A DNA stretch of 64,000 nt. Source: Solitalea longa (lineage in GTDB: Bacteria > Bacteroidota > Bacteroidia > Sphingobacteriales > Sphingobacteriaceae). The notes under the pieces were generated by a model that made no database searches, had not been told where the DNA came from, and was given only the letters and a program-made list of their open reading frames with translations. Positions within the stretch are counted from its first letter, which is position 1. Every line of letters starts with the position of its first letter. Below, in pieces: positions 1-9,743 of this stretch. The position numbers were made by a program, and so were the translations under genes. Location: NCBI RefSeq assembly GCF_002920915.1, contig NZ_PQVF01000004.1:62001-126000 (forward strand), read 5' to 3'.

Positions 1-1692
1 TGTATTCCTACTGTATTTGTTTCTTATACCGGTGAAGCGCTTGATTTTAAAGCTCCTTTATTAAAAGCCTTAAACTCTTTAGATAAAGCAGCTACAGCAG
101 TTTGTCAGTATTTCGACAAAGCGGTAACTAAAGTAAATTCATCTTTAGGTATTGAACAAGAGTATTTTGTTGTTGATGAAGATCTATTCTTCGCTCGTCC
201 TGACTTAGTAGCAACAGGTCGTACATTGTTTGGTCATGAGTCGGCTCGTAACCAACAATTAGAAGACCACTATTTTGGTTCAATTCCTGAGCGTGTATAT
301 GCCTTCATGTTAGATTTTGAAACAGAAGCTTTAAAATTAGGTATTCCATTAAAAACTCGTCACAATGAGGTGGCTCCTGGCCAGTTCGAGTGTGCTCCTA
401 TTTACGAAGAGATCAACTTAGCTATTGACCACAACCAATTGTTGATGGATCTGATGGATAAAGTTGCTCGTCGTCATAAACTTAAAGTTTTATTACACGA
501 AAAACCATTTGCTGGAATCAATGGTTCTGGTAAGCACAATAACTGGTCATTGATTACAAATACCGGTAAAAACTTATTAGCTCCGGGTAAAACGCCTAAA
601 AACAACTTAATGTTCTTAACATTCTTTGTTAATACCGTTAAAGCTGTTCATAACCATGCTGATTTATTACGCTCATCAATTGCTTCAGTTAACAATGACC
701 ACCGTTTAGGTGCTAACGAAGCTCCTCCTGCAATTATCTCTATTTTCTTAGGTGAGCAATTAAACGAGGTATTAGATGAGATCGAATCATCACATGTTGT
801 TAACCGTAAGAAAAAAGATCTTTCTGGCGCTTTAGGTTTGAATATTCCTAAAATCCCTCAGATCTTATTAGATAATACCGACCGTAACCGTACTTCTCCA
901 TTCGCCTTCACAGGAAACAAATTTGAATTCCGTGCTGTAGGTTCATCAGCTAACTCTGCTGCGCCAATGACTGTATTAAATGCAATTGTTGCTGAGCAGT
1001 TAACCATTTTCAAGCAAGATGTAGACAAATTGGTTAAGAAAGGTGAGAAAAAAGATGTGGCGATCATGAAAATTATTCGTCAATACATCAAAGAATCTAA
1101 AAGCATTCGTTTTGAAGGTAACGGTTATAGCGATGAGTGGGCACAGGAAGCTGCTTCTCGTGGCTTATCAAACATCAAAACTACTCCAAAAGCGTTAGAT
1201 GTTTTAATAACTGAAAAAACCGCTGAGTTATTCGAGAAACAACACATCTTCACTGAGCGCGAATTACATGCTCGTCATGAGATCTTCTTAGAAAACTATA
1301 CTAAGAAAATCCAAATTGAAGCACGTATCATGGGAGATCTTGTAACCAGCCAAATTATTCCTGCTGCGTTAAACTATCAAACCAGATTGATCGATAACGT
1401 TAAAGGTTTAAAAGAAATTGGCTTAAACGGTGCTTTATCAGCTAGCCAGTTAGAGATCATTACTGAAATTTCTGAGCGGGTTTCTACAATCAAAAAAGCT
1501 GTTTACGATATGATCGAAGCACGTAAAAAGGCTAACGTATTAACTGATGCACGTGAAATGGCTATCGCTTACGATGAAAAAGTAAAATCTTTCTTTGAAA
1601 CGATCCGTTACCATGTTGATAAATTAGAGCTTATCGTTGATGATGCTCAATGGCCTTTGCCTAAGTTCCGCGAATTGTTATTTATTAAATAA
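1..1692 (+). CDS. glnN: Glutamine synthetase type III, C-terminal part (5' end outside window)
   Basis: Ligates ammonia to glutamate using ATP in the cytosol. The reading frame is open from base 1, so the gene starts upstream; about 563 codons are visible of a family normally near 720-730 residues. Recognisable GSIII stretches include HNEVAPGQFE, FAGINGSGKHNNWS and RSSIASVNNDHRLGANEAPP, the last two being parts of the substrate and metal sites. The long helical C-terminal tail (from about base 1180) is typical of GSIII and absent from GSI. An internal ATG at 226 is not the true start, because the upstream frame encodes conserved GS sequence such as EQEYFVVDED. A terminator follows, so it is probably monocistronic. 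Identification is secure from sequence. Confidence 0.96.
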   Translation, partial: CIPTVFVSYTGEALDFKAPLLKALNSLDKAATAVCQYFDKAVTKVNSSLGIEQEYFVVDEDLFFARPDLVATGRTLFGHESARNQQLEDHYFGSIPERVYAFMLDFETEALKLGIPLKTRHNEVAPGQFECAPIYEEINLAIDHNQLLMDLMDKVARRHKLKVLLHEKPFAGINGSGKHNNWSLITNTGKNLLAPGKTPKNNLMFLTFFVNTVKAVHNHADLLRSSIASVNNDHRLGANEAPPAIISIFLGEQLNEVLDEIESSHVVNRKKKDLSGALGLNIPKIPQILLDNTDRNRTSPFAFTGNKFEFRAVGSSANSAAPMTVLNAIVAEQLTIFKQDVDKLVKKGEKKDVAIMKIIRQYIKESKSIRFEGNGYSDEWAQEAASRGLSNIKTTPKALDVLITEKTAELFEKQHIFTERELHARHEIFLENYTKKIQIEARIMGDLVTSQIIPAALNYQTRLIDNVKGLKEIGLNGALSASQLEIITEISERVSTIKKAVYDMIEARKKANVLTDAREMAIAYDEKVKSFFETIRYHVDKLELIVDDAQWPLPKFRELLFIK

Positions 1693-1716
1693 TAATTTGA
1701 ATTATAAGTTTTAAAT

Positions 1717-1749
1717 CCTTGTCAATTTAAATATTGGCAAGGGTTTTTT
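1717..1749 (+). terminator. Rho-independent terminator of glnN
   Basis: Inverted repeat ccttgtcaat / attggcaagg with a 6-base loop, followed by a run of T. It lies 25 bases after the glnN stop. Confidence 0.85.
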
Positions 1750-1798
1750 GTTTAAATTCAGCTAAAACGCTACATATTCAATTTAATTTATTGTTCAA

Positions 1799-2248
1799 AT
1801 GACAACTATTAAACGCGTTACATCAGAAAATGACGATTTTAAGTCTCTGGTTGCCTTGCTTGACGAAGATTTAGCAATAAGAGATGGTGATGAGCATGCA
1901 TTTTATCATCAGTTTAATAAAATAAACCTTATCAAACATGCAATTGTTGTTTATAGCGATCATACTCCAGTAGGTTGCGGTGCAATCAAGGCCTTTTCAG
2001 ATGATCGAATGGAAGTTAAAAGAATGTTTGTAAAACCCGAATTTAGAAGAAAGGGAATTGCGTCGATTATTCTGAATGAATTAGAGCTGTGGGCTGAAGA
2101 ATTAAATTATCCAGGTTTGGTATTAGAAACCGGAAAAAATCAACCTGAAGCGATAAGGCTTTACGAAAAAAATAATTTCGCTGTAATTCCAAATTATGGC
2201 CAATATATTGGCGTAACTAATAGTATATGTTTCGAAAAGATACTCTAA
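1799..2248 (+). CDS. GNAT family N-acetyltransferase
   Basis: A 149-residue single-domain acyl-CoA transferase. The acetyl-CoA pyrophosphate loop is seen as FRRKGIASIIL (about residues 80-90), preceded by the beta-4 strand MEVKRMFVKPEF and followed by the alpha-4 region EAIRLYEKNNF, a standard GNAT ending. The substrate cannot be read from sequence; small GNATs of this size act on amino acids, peptides, polyamines or drugs. It sits alone between the glnN terminator and the nfu promoter, and no strong promoter motif was found upstream. Confidence 0.88.
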   Translation: MTTIKRVTSENDDFKSLVALLDEDLAIRDGDEHAFYHQFNKINLIKHAIVVYSDHTPVGCGAIKAFSDDRMEVKRMFVKPEFRRKGIASIILNELELWAEELNYPGLVLETGKNQPEAIRLYEKNNFAVIPNYGQYIGVTNSICFEKIL

Positions 2249-2318
2249 GTAGTAAGTCATAAAATGTCATTTTAAAGCTAAAATCTAAAAACTGAATTTC
2301 CCTAAAACCTTTTTTACT

Positions 2319-2326
2319 TATCTTTG
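2319..2326 (+). promoter_or_regulatory. Bacteroidota -7 promoter element for the Nfu gene
   Basis: TATCTTTG matches the TAnnTTTG consensus exactly and lies 27 bases before the ATG at 2354. No convincing -33 TTTG is visible. Confidence 0.65.
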
Positions 2327-2353
2327 TACTTATTCTAAATAAATATTAAGAGA

Positions 2354-2917
2354 ATGAGTTTAACAGCCACTGTAAACGTATATACCGAGATAACACCTAA
2401 TCCGGCTACTATGAAGTTTATTACCAATAAGCTTTTAATTAACGGAAGTAAGGATTTTGCTACTAAAGAAAGTGCTCAGGAGTCTCCTTTCGCTAAAGAA
2501 TTATTCAAATTCTCTTTTGTGGACGGGGTGTTTTTTGCGAGCAATTTTGTAACAATTACTAAAGTTGCTGGATCTGACTGGGAAGATCTTATTCCTATCT
2601 TAAAGGAGTTTGTTAAAGGCGCTGTTGAATCAGAACTTAAGATTGTTAACGATCACAATGAGGAAGTAATTTTTGAAGGAACAGAAACAGAAAAGAAAAT
2701 CCAACAAATTTTACATGATTATGTTCGTCCGGCAGTTGAACAAGACGGTGGTGCTATTCACTATAAGTCATTTGATGAAGCTGGTGTTGTTACTGTTGAG
2801 CTTAAGGGTTCTTGCAGCGGATGTCCTTCATCAACCATTACACTTAAAGCAGGTATCGAAAACTTATTGAAAAGAATGGTGCCTGAAGTTACAGAAGTTA
2901 TTGCAGAAGCAGTGTAA
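2354..2917 (+). CDS. Nfu/NifU-type iron-sulfur cluster scaffold or carrier
   Basis: Two domains: an N-terminal Nfu_N domain (about residues 8-95, with TPNPATMKFI as its hallmark) and a C-terminal NifU-like domain (about 112-187). The C-terminal domain has the cluster-binding motif KGSCSGCPSS, with Cys154 and Cys157. Such proteins accept a 4Fe-4S cluster from the SUF/ISC machinery and pass it to apoproteins in the cytosol; the order Nfu_N then NifU is that of mitochondrial NFU1. Length (187 residues) is normal. It has its own promoter and a strong terminator, so it is probably transcribed alone. Confidence 0.93.
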   Translation: MSLTATVNVYTEITPNPATMKFITNKLLINGSKDFATKESAQESPFAKELFKFSFVDGVFFASNFVTITKVAGSDWEDLIPILKEFVKGAVESELKIVNDHNEEVIFEGTETEKKIQQILHDYVRPAVEQDGGAIHYKSFDEAGVVTVELKGSCSGCPSSTITLKAGIENLLKRMVPEVTEVIAEAV

Positions 2918-2938
2918 TTCCCCTAACCTTTCATAACG

Positions 2939-2976
2939 AAAATATCCTTGTTGAATTTATACAACAAGGATATTTT
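2939..2976. terminator. Bidirectional terminator between the Nfu gene and the outer-membrane protein gene
   Basis: Perfect 15-bp inverted repeat aaaatatccttgttg / caacaaggatatttt with an 8-base loop. The A-rich and T-rich flanks let it work for both convergent genes. Confidence 0.88.
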
Positions 2977-3008
2977 CATTTATTAGGGTCTATAATTTAT
3001 AACGAAAT

Positions 3009-4031
3009 TTAAAAATTAACCTTAACACCTACACTAAAGCCTAAACCTCCGATGTTAATATAAGATCGAAGATCTTCTGCATTTTTCGTTTTATCAAAAT
3101 TAGGATTGCGAGTAGTAGTCCCTAACGTGTATTCGGTGTTTGAAGAAGTGTTTAAGCTGGTTTTATAATCGGTAAATTTTTCTCCCTGCTCTAAATTTTC
3201 ATATGCAAGTGTCACCGGCTGCCCATTTACCCTACTTACCCCAGTACCACTATAGGCAGTAACTTCTTTGCCTTTGCTGCTCACCGCTATATTTCTGTAC
3301 TCAACCTCTGCATAAGCTTTAACCTTCTTTGCAACAGGATAATTGATACCTAACGCACCTAAAAAACCTATAGTTGCTCGGGGTTCAATTTCTTCTTCAC
3401 GATGCAAATTTAAATTGGCAATAGCACCACCCGTGGTAGCTCCATATCGGTCATAAATGTCTGTACTGATCTTTAAGCGTCCATGAATAGGCACTATCAC
3501 TCCTACTTTAGAATAAGGTTCGAAACCATTATTCAATGGAAGTTTGAATACAAGGTTTGGAGAAATATCAAATGCATAAACTCTTCCAGTGGCATCAATA
3601 CTTAATGCTGTTGTTCCCGCCTGAGCTGGGGTTACGTCATCTGTCAATGTTTTCATAGCCATTTGATGTGTATCGCTATGGAAGAAATGAAGTCCAACTT
3701 CAAGTGCAATATGTTTATTAAAACTGTATCCAGGAGTGGCATTGAATCGATATCCTTGTCCAAATGAGCCGGTAATAGTTTTATCAGTACTTAAAACCTC
3801 TTTAAGGGTATTTGTTCCATTTACTACGGTAAGAATCAATGATCCGGTGCTGATTCGTGGCTGAAGTGTACCCACATTTGGAAATTCAACCGGAGTTACG
3901 GTGATAAAATAGCTGGCACCACCTTTAATATACCAACCCCTACCTTCCTTTGGTTCAACATCTTTGCTTTGTGCAAATGCCACGGTACTTAACGCTCCAA
4001 GCATTAATGCCGAAAGTAAAATTTTCTTCAT
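3009..4031 (-). CDS. Exported outer-membrane beta-barrel protein, unknown role
   Basis: A 340-residue protein with a clear Sec signal peptide (MKKILLSALMLGALSTVAFAQ; cleavage after about residue 21). The mature part alternates polar and hydrophobic residues as amphipathic strands (for example ITVTPVEF, KAYAEVEYRNIAV) and ends FSVGVKVNF, with the terminal Phe expected for BAM-inserted barrels. The GYSFNKHIALEVGLHFF stretch resembles OmpW/OmpA-like small barrels. No peptidoglycan-binding domain is present. It converges on the Nfu gene with a shared terminator. Its role could be structural or small-molecule permeation; the sequence does not decide this. Confidence 0.8.
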   Translation of the reverse strand: MKKILLSALMLGALSTVAFAQSKDVEPKEGRGWYIKGGASYFITVTPVEFPNVGTLQPRISTGSLILTVVNGTNTLKEVLSTDKTITGSFGQGYRFNATPGYSFNKHIALEVGLHFFHSDTHQMAMKTLTDDVTPAQAGTTALSIDATGRVYAFDISPNLVFKLPLNNGFEPYSKVGVIVPIHGRLKISTDIYDRYGATTGGAIANLNLHREEEIEPRATIGFLGALGINYPVAKKVKAYAEVEYRNIAVSSKGKEVTAYSGTGVSRVNGQPVTLAYENLEQGEKFTDYKTSLNTSSNTEYTLGTTTRNPNFDKTKNAEDLRSYINIGGLGFSVGVKVNF

Positions 4032-4374
4032 AATTTGATTTAATCGATTTAATTAATTTACTAATAATAAACGAGTTATTAGCTGTTTAAACTTCAAAAA
4101 TCAGCCTTTAAGTATTCAAAACAAATCAACCACATCAAATGCATGCATAATATATTGAATTTCAAATTAAAAAAATTTATGAATGATTATTCAGTCATTA
4201 TTTCAATTTATACATTTTTCTAATTAGTTACGGATCCTAAACAATTGATTTAAGGTGGCCTTAACCTTATTGAAAAAGTGCCAATACGGAGCTTTAAATC
4301 TTGGAAATTGAAAACCCAAATGCTTATTTGAAAGGGATTCTTAAGTCATTAATCAAAAATTCTATCTTTGCGCT
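4032..4374. other. 343-bp AT-rich divergent intergenic region
   Basis: Lies between the divergent outer-membrane protein gene and purM. It holds the purM promoter (4363-4370) and presumably the outer-membrane gene's promoter, for which I found no TAnnTTTG match. No ORF or strong hairpin is visible. Confidence 0.6.
4363..4370 (+). promoter_or_regulatory. -7 promoter element of purM, almost abutting the start codon
   Basis: TATCTTTG matches TAnnTTTG and ends only 4 bases before the purM ATG at 4375. Transcription would therefore begin at or next to the start codon, implying a leaderless or near-leaderless mRNA. Confidence 0.65.
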
Positions 4375-5556
4375 ATGCAAACAGATGCCCGATATAATTT
4401 AAGAGGTGTATCAGCTTCGAAAGAAGATGTACACGCTGCTATTCAAAATATTGATAAAGGAATTTTCCCTAAAGCCTTTTGCAAAATTATTCCAGACATT
4501 ATTGGTGGAGATTCCGATTACTGTAATATCATGCACGCCGACGGGGCTGGAACCAAATCATCACTGGCTTATACCTATTGGAAGGAAACCGGTGATATAA
4601 GCGTTTGGAAAGGCATTGCACAAGATGCCATCATCATGAACATTGATGATTTGCTTTGTGTAGGTGCTGTGGATAATATCTTGCTTTCTTCAACAATTGG
4701 CCGTAATAAGAACCTGATTCCGGGTGAAGTGATCGCAGCCATTATTAATGGAACGGAAGAAATTTTAGCTGATTTAAGAGAGCATGGCATAAGTATCTTT
4801 TCAACTGGTGGTGAAACCGCTGATGTGGGCGATTTGGTTCGTACCATTATAGTTGATTCGACCGTTACATGCCGTATGAAACGTGAAGATGTGATCTCGA
4901 ATGATCGAATTAAAGCGGGTGATGTTATTGTTGGCCTGGCTTCATATGGAATAGCCTCTTACGAATCGGAATATAATGGCGGTATGGGAAGTAATGGACT
5001 GACCTCAGCTCGTCATGACGTATTCAACAAAACCATTGCTCAAAATTATCCTGAAAGCTTCGATCCTCAGGTTCCCTCAGATCTGGTTTTCTCTGGAAAT
5101 AAAAATTTGACCGATAAAGTTGATGTTCCCGGATTTGGCACTATTGACGCAGGTAAACTGGTGCTCTCTCCTACCCGTACTTATGCGCCGGTTATTAAAA
5201 AGATCTTAGAAAAATATCGTAAGCAAATTAACGGTATGGTTCATTGCAGTGGCGGAGCTCAAACCAAAGTATTACATTTCATAGATAATGTGCATGTTAT
5301 AAAAGATAACCTATTCCCAGTTCCTCCTTTGTTCAAATTAATTCATGAACAATCGGGCACTGATTGGAAAGAAATGTATAAAGTATTTAACATGGGTCAC
5401 CGTATGGAACTTTATGTTTCAGCAGAAATTGCTACCGATATTATAAACATTAGTAAAGAGTTTAATATTGATGCTCAGATTGTTGGTCGTGTAGAAGCCA
5501 GTGAAGCTAAAAAAGTGACTATCAAATCTGAGTTCGGGGAATTCATTTACGAATAA
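4375..5556 (+). CDS. purM: Phosphoribosylformylglycinamidine cyclo-ligase (AIR synthase), Bacteroidota type
   Basis: Closes the imidazole ring in purine biosynthesis (FGAM + ATP to AIR) in the cytosol. The 393-residue protein has the PurM fold signatures: MHADGAGTKSSLAY, MNIDDLLCVGA and STGGETADVGDLV (Mg-ATP and substrate loops), then the C-terminal AIRS domain with VHCSGGAQTKV. Bacteroidota PurM is longer and diverged from the enterobacterial enzyme (about 345 residues), and this length fits. The start is supported because the conserved N-terminal segment YNLRGVSASKEDV begins just after it. A strong terminator follows, so it appears monocistronic and away from other pur genes. Confidence 0.92.
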   Translation: MQTDARYNLRGVSASKEDVHAAIQNIDKGIFPKAFCKIIPDIIGGDSDYCNIMHADGAGTKSSLAYTYWKETGDISVWKGIAQDAIIMNIDDLLCVGAVDNILLSSTIGRNKNLIPGEVIAAIINGTEEILADLREHGISIFSTGGETADVGDLVRTIIVDSTVTCRMKREDVISNDRIKAGDVIVGLASYGIASYESEYNGGMGSNGLTSARHDVFNKTIAQNYPESFDPQVPSDLVFSGNKNLTDKVDVPGFGTIDAGKLVLSPTRTYAPVIKKILEKYRKQINGMVHCSGGAQTKVLHFIDNVHVIKDNLFPVPPLFKLIHEQSGTDWKEMYKVFNMGHRMELYVSAEIATDIINISKEFNIDAQIVGRVEASEAKKVTIKSEFGEFIYE

Positions 5557-5577
5557 GAGTTAATAAAGAACTTTAAC

Positions 5578-5608
5578 AGGTGTTTCGACAAATCGGAACA
5601 CCTTTTTT
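5578..5608. terminator. Terminator of purM, possibly bidirectional
   Basis: An 11-bp stem aggtgtttcga / tcggaacacct (one G-U pair) with a CAAA loop, followed by six T. It also lies just past the end of the convergent CWC gene. Confidence 0.88.
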
Positions 5609-5623
5609 ATTTAATACTTTTCT

Positions 5624-5866
5624 TTAACGCGTTTTTAAAATGCTGTTCATTTGTTCCTTTTTTTCTGTCAATGAACGATATTTTGCCTCCCGTTTAAGTT
5701 CCAACAAACATTTTCGGCATAAACAATCTGTATAATTATCAGCAACTAGATCTTTTTCCTCTGCCGTAAATGTAAGTCCATAACACTGGCATTGGGTTAT
5801 TGAACCTGCTTTGCATTCAAATGAAGAATTACATCTTGGACAAGTATTTATTTCGTGGGCTGCCAT
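5624..5866 (-). CDS. Small cysteine-rich CWC family protein
   Basis: 80 residues with nine cysteines, in the arrangement CPRCNSSFEC, QCQCYGL and CLCRKCLLEL. This matches the cysteine-rich CWC family, small proteins predicted to bind zinc or another metal; no function is established. There is no signal peptide, so it is cytosolic. It converges on purM, sharing the terminator. The C-terminal third is charged and probably helical. Confidence 0.8.
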   Translation of the reverse strand: MAAHEINTCPRCNSSFECKAGSITQCQCYGLTFTAEEKDLVADNYTDCLCRKCLLELKREAKYRSLTEKKEQMNSILKTR

Positions 5867-6186
5867 AAATCTTATTTCAAATATTACGTAGTTCTACCAT
5901 TCATTCTGCTAATTCAACAATGAATATTAAATAAACCCAAAGTCTTTAATTTTCATCCCAGGGTCAATAGCCGTAGACCAAAAAATGCAAAGAATTAGGT
6001 TTTACTAAGATAGTTTCATTTGATTCAAAAAGGTAAATAGCATGATAAAAAATATAGTTTTACAGACCTATCTCATTTTCTATCAATTTTTTAAAATATA
6101 ATGCAGGTTATTTACAATGAATAGACAGTAGAACCATTATTTTTCGTACTTTTGCAACCCGTAACCAGCAGCCATCAATTCAGATT
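5867..6186. other. 320-bp divergent intergenic region upstream of pyrG
   Basis: AT-rich region between the CWC gene and pyrG. It contains the pyrG -7 element and presumably the CWC promoter (a near match with one extra base lies around 5880). No ORF, tRNA or strong hairpin is visible. Confidence 0.55.
6147..6154 (+). promoter_or_regulatory. -7 promoter element of the pyrG-yidC operon
   Basis: TACTTTTG fits TAnnTTTG and lies 32 bases before the pyrG ATG. Confidence 0.6.
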
Positions 6187-7815
6187 ATGACTAAATACGT
6201 TTTTGTTACGGGGGGTGTTACCTCGTCGTTAGGGAAAGGAATTATTTCAGCTTCATTAGCTAAATTATTACAGTCGAGAGGATACAGGGTAACCATCCAA
6301 AAACTGGATCCATACATTAATATCGACCCTGGAACCTTAAATCCATATGAACATGGAGAATGTTATGTAACCGAAGATGGCGCAGAAACCGATCTTGACT
6401 TGGGTCATTATGAGCGTTTCTTAAATGTTCCAACATCGCAGGCCAACAACGTAACCACCGGCCGCATTTATCAGAATGTAATTAATAAAGAACGCAGAGG
6501 CGATTATTTAGGTAAGACCGTTCAGGTGGTACCACATATTACAGATGAGATTAAAGCCAATATTCAGCGCTTAGGTGACACCGGCGAATATGATATTGTT
6601 ATCACTGAACTTGGTGGAACCGTAGGCGATATTGAATCATTGCCTTATATCGAGGCTGTACGTCAGTTCCGTTGGGAACATGGTTCAACCAACACTCTGG
6701 TAATCCACCTAACCCTATTGCCTTATTTGGCTGCTGCAGGTGAGCTTAAAACCAAGCCTACTCAGCACTCAGTAAAAATGTTAATGGAGTACGGTGTGCA
6801 CCCAGATATTTTGGTTTGCCGTACCGAACATAGAATGACGCAAGATCTACGCAAAAAGATCGCTTTGTTCTGTAACGTTAACGTAAATGCGGTAATTGAA
6901 TCAGCTGATGCTTCAACTATTTATGACGTTCCGTTATTGATGTTAAAAGAGCAATTAGACCGTATCGTACTTACTAAACTTAAACTTCCAATTAAAGATG
7001 AACCTAATTTAGAGTCTTGGAAAGCTTTCTTAGGTAAGCTGAAAAACCCTACTTCAGAGGTGAAAATCGGTTTGGTTGGAAAATACGTTGAACTACCTGA
7101 TGCTTACAAATCAATTTGTGAATCGTTTATTCATGCCGGAGCTCAAAACGAGTGTAAGGTAAACTTGCAATATATTCACTCGGAACATATCACTGCAGAA
7201 AACGTTCAGGAGAAATTAGGTTTACTTGATGGTGTTCTGGTAGCACCAGGTTTTGGTAATCGTGGTATTGAAGGTAAGATTGAAGCCATTAAATATGTTC
7301 GCGAAAACAATGTTCCATTCTTTGGTATCTGTTTAGGTATGCAGTGTGCGGTAATTGAATTTGCGCGAAACGTATTGAACATGAAAGATGCTCATTCATT
7401 GGAAATGAATCCTGATACCTCAAATGCAGTGATCAACTTAATGGAGGAGCAAAAGCAGATAACGGAAATGGGAGGAACCATGCGTTTGGGTTCTTACCCT
7501 TGTGAAATCAAAAAGGGTTCTAAAGCGTTTGCAGCTTACGGAAAATCAAGAATTTCTGAACGCCACCGTCATCGTTATGAATTCAACAACGCTTACTTGC
7601 AACAATTCAATGATGCAGGAATGTTAACCTCTGGCATTAATCCTGATTCTGGCTTGGTTGAGATTATCGAATTAAAAAATCACCCTTATTTTGTTGGTGG
7701 TCAGTTTCACCCTGAATTAAGAAGTACAGTAGCTAATCCGCATCCTTTATTTGTTAAGTTTGTAGAAGCTGCAAAAACATATCATTACGAGAATAACCCA
7801 AAAAAAGCTAAATAG
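6187..7815 (+). CDS. pyrG: CTP synthase
   Basis: Makes CTP from UTP, ATP and glutamine. The N-terminal amidoligase domain (residues 1 to about 270) opens with [14 protein letters not shown] (P-loop) and contains [20 protein letters not shown]. The C-terminal class I glutaminase domain carries the nucleophile Cys382 in FFGICLGMQ and the partners His508 and Glu510 in GQFHPE. Length (542) is normal and all key residues are present. The next gene, yidC, starts 18 bases after the stop, and a terminator follows yidC, so the two form an operon. Confidence 0.98.
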   Translation: MTKYVFVTGGVTSSLGKGIISASLAKLLQSRGYRVTIQKLDPYINIDPGTLNPYEHGECYVTEDGAETDLDLGHYERFLNVPTSQANNVTTGRIYQNVINKERRGDYLGKTVQVVPHITDEIKANIQRLGDTGEYDIVITELGGTVGDIESLPYIEAVRQFRWEHGSTNTLVIHLTLLPYLAAAGELKTKPTQHSVKMLMEYGVHPDILVCRTEHRMTQDLRKKIALFCNVNVNAVIESADASTIYDVPLLMLKEQLDRIVLTKLKLPIKDEPNLESWKAFLGKLKNPTSEVKIGLVGKYVELPDAYKSICESFIHAGAQNECKVNLQYIHSEHITAENVQEKLGLLDGVLVAPGFGNRGIEGKIEAIKYVRENNVPFFGICLGMQCAVIEFARNVLNMKDAHSLEMNPDTSNAVINLMEEQKQITEMGGTMRLGSYPCEIKKGSKAFAAYGKSRISERHRHRYEFNNAYLQQFNDAGMLTSGINPDSGLVEIIELKNHPYFVGGQFHPELRSTVANPHPLFVKFVEAAKTYHYENNPKKAK

Positions 7816-7833
7816 TATTTAAGAACCCGATAA

Positions 7834-9624
7834 ATGGATAGAAACACGCTTACCGGTATGATGTTGATAGCTGCCATCCTGTTAGGATGGGGCTATTTCA
7901 TGAAGCCAAATGAGGCTGAAGTGAAACAATATCAGCATCAAACTGATTCAATCAAGAATGCAAAAGCAGGCATTAAACCTACTCCTGTAGCTGCCAATAA
8001 AAGCGTTGCAACGACCGCCGATTCGTCGGTTGTTAAAACGCAGCAATTTATTACGCTCGAAAACGAAAAGATTAAAGTTACCCTTTCAACAAAAGGTGGT
8101 CGCGTATATTCAACTGAAATTAAAGGTCAGAAAACATTTGACGGAAAACCGGTTGTGTTATTTAATGGCGATGATAACCGTTTCGGCTTTAAGCTTCCAT
8201 TAACCAGTAAGAATGTAAATACTAACGATGAATTTTTCCAACCTGTTGGTTCTTCATTTACTGTAGCAGGCAAAGATTCAAACAGCGTTACCATGCGTTT
8301 GACCTTCTCGCCTACTCAATATGTTGATTATGTTTATTCACTTAAAGGCGAAAGTTATTTACTGAATTATGGTGTTACACTGGTTGGAATGAATCAGTTG
8401 ATTTCACCAAGCGCTAAAGCTCTGAACCTGGAGTGGAAAAGCGATTTAAAACAACAGGAAAAAGATAAAAAGAACGAGCAAAGTTTCACCACAGTATATT
8501 ACCGACAAGAAAACGGTGATATAGACTATCTTTCTGAATCTAAAGACAAAGAGGAAAAACCTGAAGAACCTTTAAAATGGGTTTCGTTTAAACAGCATTT
8601 TTTCTCTTCAGTATTAATTGCTCAGGATAAATTTCAAGGCAGTACATTAAATACAGTTACCGATTTAACCAAACCGGCTCTTAAAAATTTATCTGCCGAT
8701 TTAGTGGTTCCCTATACTGCTAAACCAATTGATCAGCTAAACTTCAAATTCTATTTCGGCCCTAATCAGTTTAACCAACTTAAAAATGTGGGTTATGATT
8801 TAGAAAAACAAGTGAATTTAGGTTGGGGACCTTTAGGCTGGATTAACCGTTGGGCGGTTATTCCATTGTTTAACTTCCTTGCTAATAACTTTAACCTGAA
8901 CTTTGGTATCATCATCCTGATTTTAACTGTGGTGTTAAAATTAGTTTTATTACCGATCACTTATACTTCCTACATGTCGCAGGCGAAAATGCGCGCTTTA
9001 AAACCAGAAATGGATGCGATAAAAGAAAAGGTGGGTGAAGAGGATCAAACCAAACTGCAACAGGAGTACATGAAGCTCTACAAACAAGCTGGCGTTAATC
9101 CATTGGCAGGTTGTATTCCATTATTGCTTCAAATGCCAATATTGTTGGCTTTCTTCCGCTTCTTCCCTGCTTCATTTGAGCTGCGTCAGCAACCATTCTT
9201 ATGGATGAATGACCTTTCGACCTACGATTCAGTAATTAACTTTGGTGTTAATATTCCGTTTTTAGGTAGTCACTTAAGCTTAATGTGTGTGTTGATGACT
9301 ATTTCAACCCTGATCTATACCTGGATGAACAACCGTATTTCTGGTGTTACAGGTCAAATGAAATACATTGGTTACATTATGCCAATTGTATTCCTGGGAG
9401 CACTGAACAGTTTCCCTGCAGGTTTGAACTTCTATTATTTCTGTGCTAACATAATAACCTTTGCTCAGCAATTTATTATTGGTAAGTTCATTAATCAGGA
9501 TGCGATTCACGCTAAAATTCAGGAGAATAAAAAACGTCCAAATGCCAACAAAAAATCGAAATGGCAAATGCGTTTAGAAGAAATGACTAAACAGCAGCAA
9601 GCGGCTCAACAACGTAAAAAATAA
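7834..9624 (+). CDS. yidC: Membrane protein insertase YidC
   Basis: Inserts and folds inner-membrane proteins, alone or with SecYEG. Visible in order: an N-terminal membrane anchor (LTGMMLIAAILLGWGYFM), a large periplasmic beta domain (about residues 60-330) as in Gram-negative YidC, then the conserved Oxa1-type helices with the cytoplasmic hairpin (residues about 385-415), LAGCIPLLLQMPILLAFF and MPIVFLGALNSFPAGLNFYY. The C-terminus is basic (QQQAAQQRKK), suiting ribosome contact. Length 596 fits Bacteroidota YidC. Second gene of the pyrG operon. Confidence 0.97.
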   Translation: MDRNTLTGMMLIAAILLGWGYFMKPNEAEVKQYQHQTDSIKNAKAGIKPTPVAANKSVATTADSSVVKTQQFITLENEKIKVTLSTKGGRVYSTEIKGQKTFDGKPVVLFNGDDNRFGFKLPLTSKNVNTNDEFFQPVGSSFTVAGKDSNSVTMRLTFSPTQYVDYVYSLKGESYLLNYGVTLVGMNQLISPSAKALNLEWKSDLKQQEKDKKNEQSFTTVYYRQENGDIDYLSESKDKEEKPEEPLKWVSFKQHFFSSVLIAQDKFQGSTLNTVTDLTKPALKNLSADLVVPYTAKPIDQLNFKFYFGPNQFNQLKNVGYDLEKQVNLGWGPLGWINRWAVIPLFNFLANNFNLNFGIIILILTVVLKLVLLPITYTSYMSQAKMRALKPEMDAIKEKVGEEDQTKLQQEYMKLYKQAGVNPLAGCIPLLLQMPILLAFFRFFPASFELRQQPFLWMNDLSTYDSVINFGVNIPFLGSHLSLMCVLMTISTLIYTWMNNRISGVTGQMKYIGYIMPIVFLGALNSFPAGLNFYYFCANIITFAQQFIIGKFINQDAIHAKIQENKKRPNANKKSKWQMRLEEMTKQQQAAQQRKK

Positions 9625-9647
9625 GCTTGATTGCACTTAAATAGAAA

Positions 9648-9677
9648 ACGTCCCGGCAACACCGGGACGTTTTTTTA
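9648..9677 (+). terminator. Terminator of pyrG-yidC operon
   Basis: Perfect 9-bp GC-rich stem acgtcccgg / ccgggacgt with loop caaca and a run of seven T, 23 bases past the yidC stop. Confidence 0.95.
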
Positions 9678-9708
9678 TAAATAAATCTCTTCTGAATTCT
9701 TACAAAAA

Positions 9709-9743
9709 AAAGGAGTTGAAACCTGGGAAGAATCAACTCCTTT
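9709..9743 (-). terminator. Hairpin with T-tract on the minus strand
   Basis: Perfect 11-bp stem aaaggagttga / tcaactccttt with a 13-base loop. On the minus strand it is followed by seven T, so it could terminate the gene ending at 9996, although that is about 250 bases upstream. The stretch 9744-9995 between them is AT-rich with no ORF that I can support. Confidence 0.6.
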
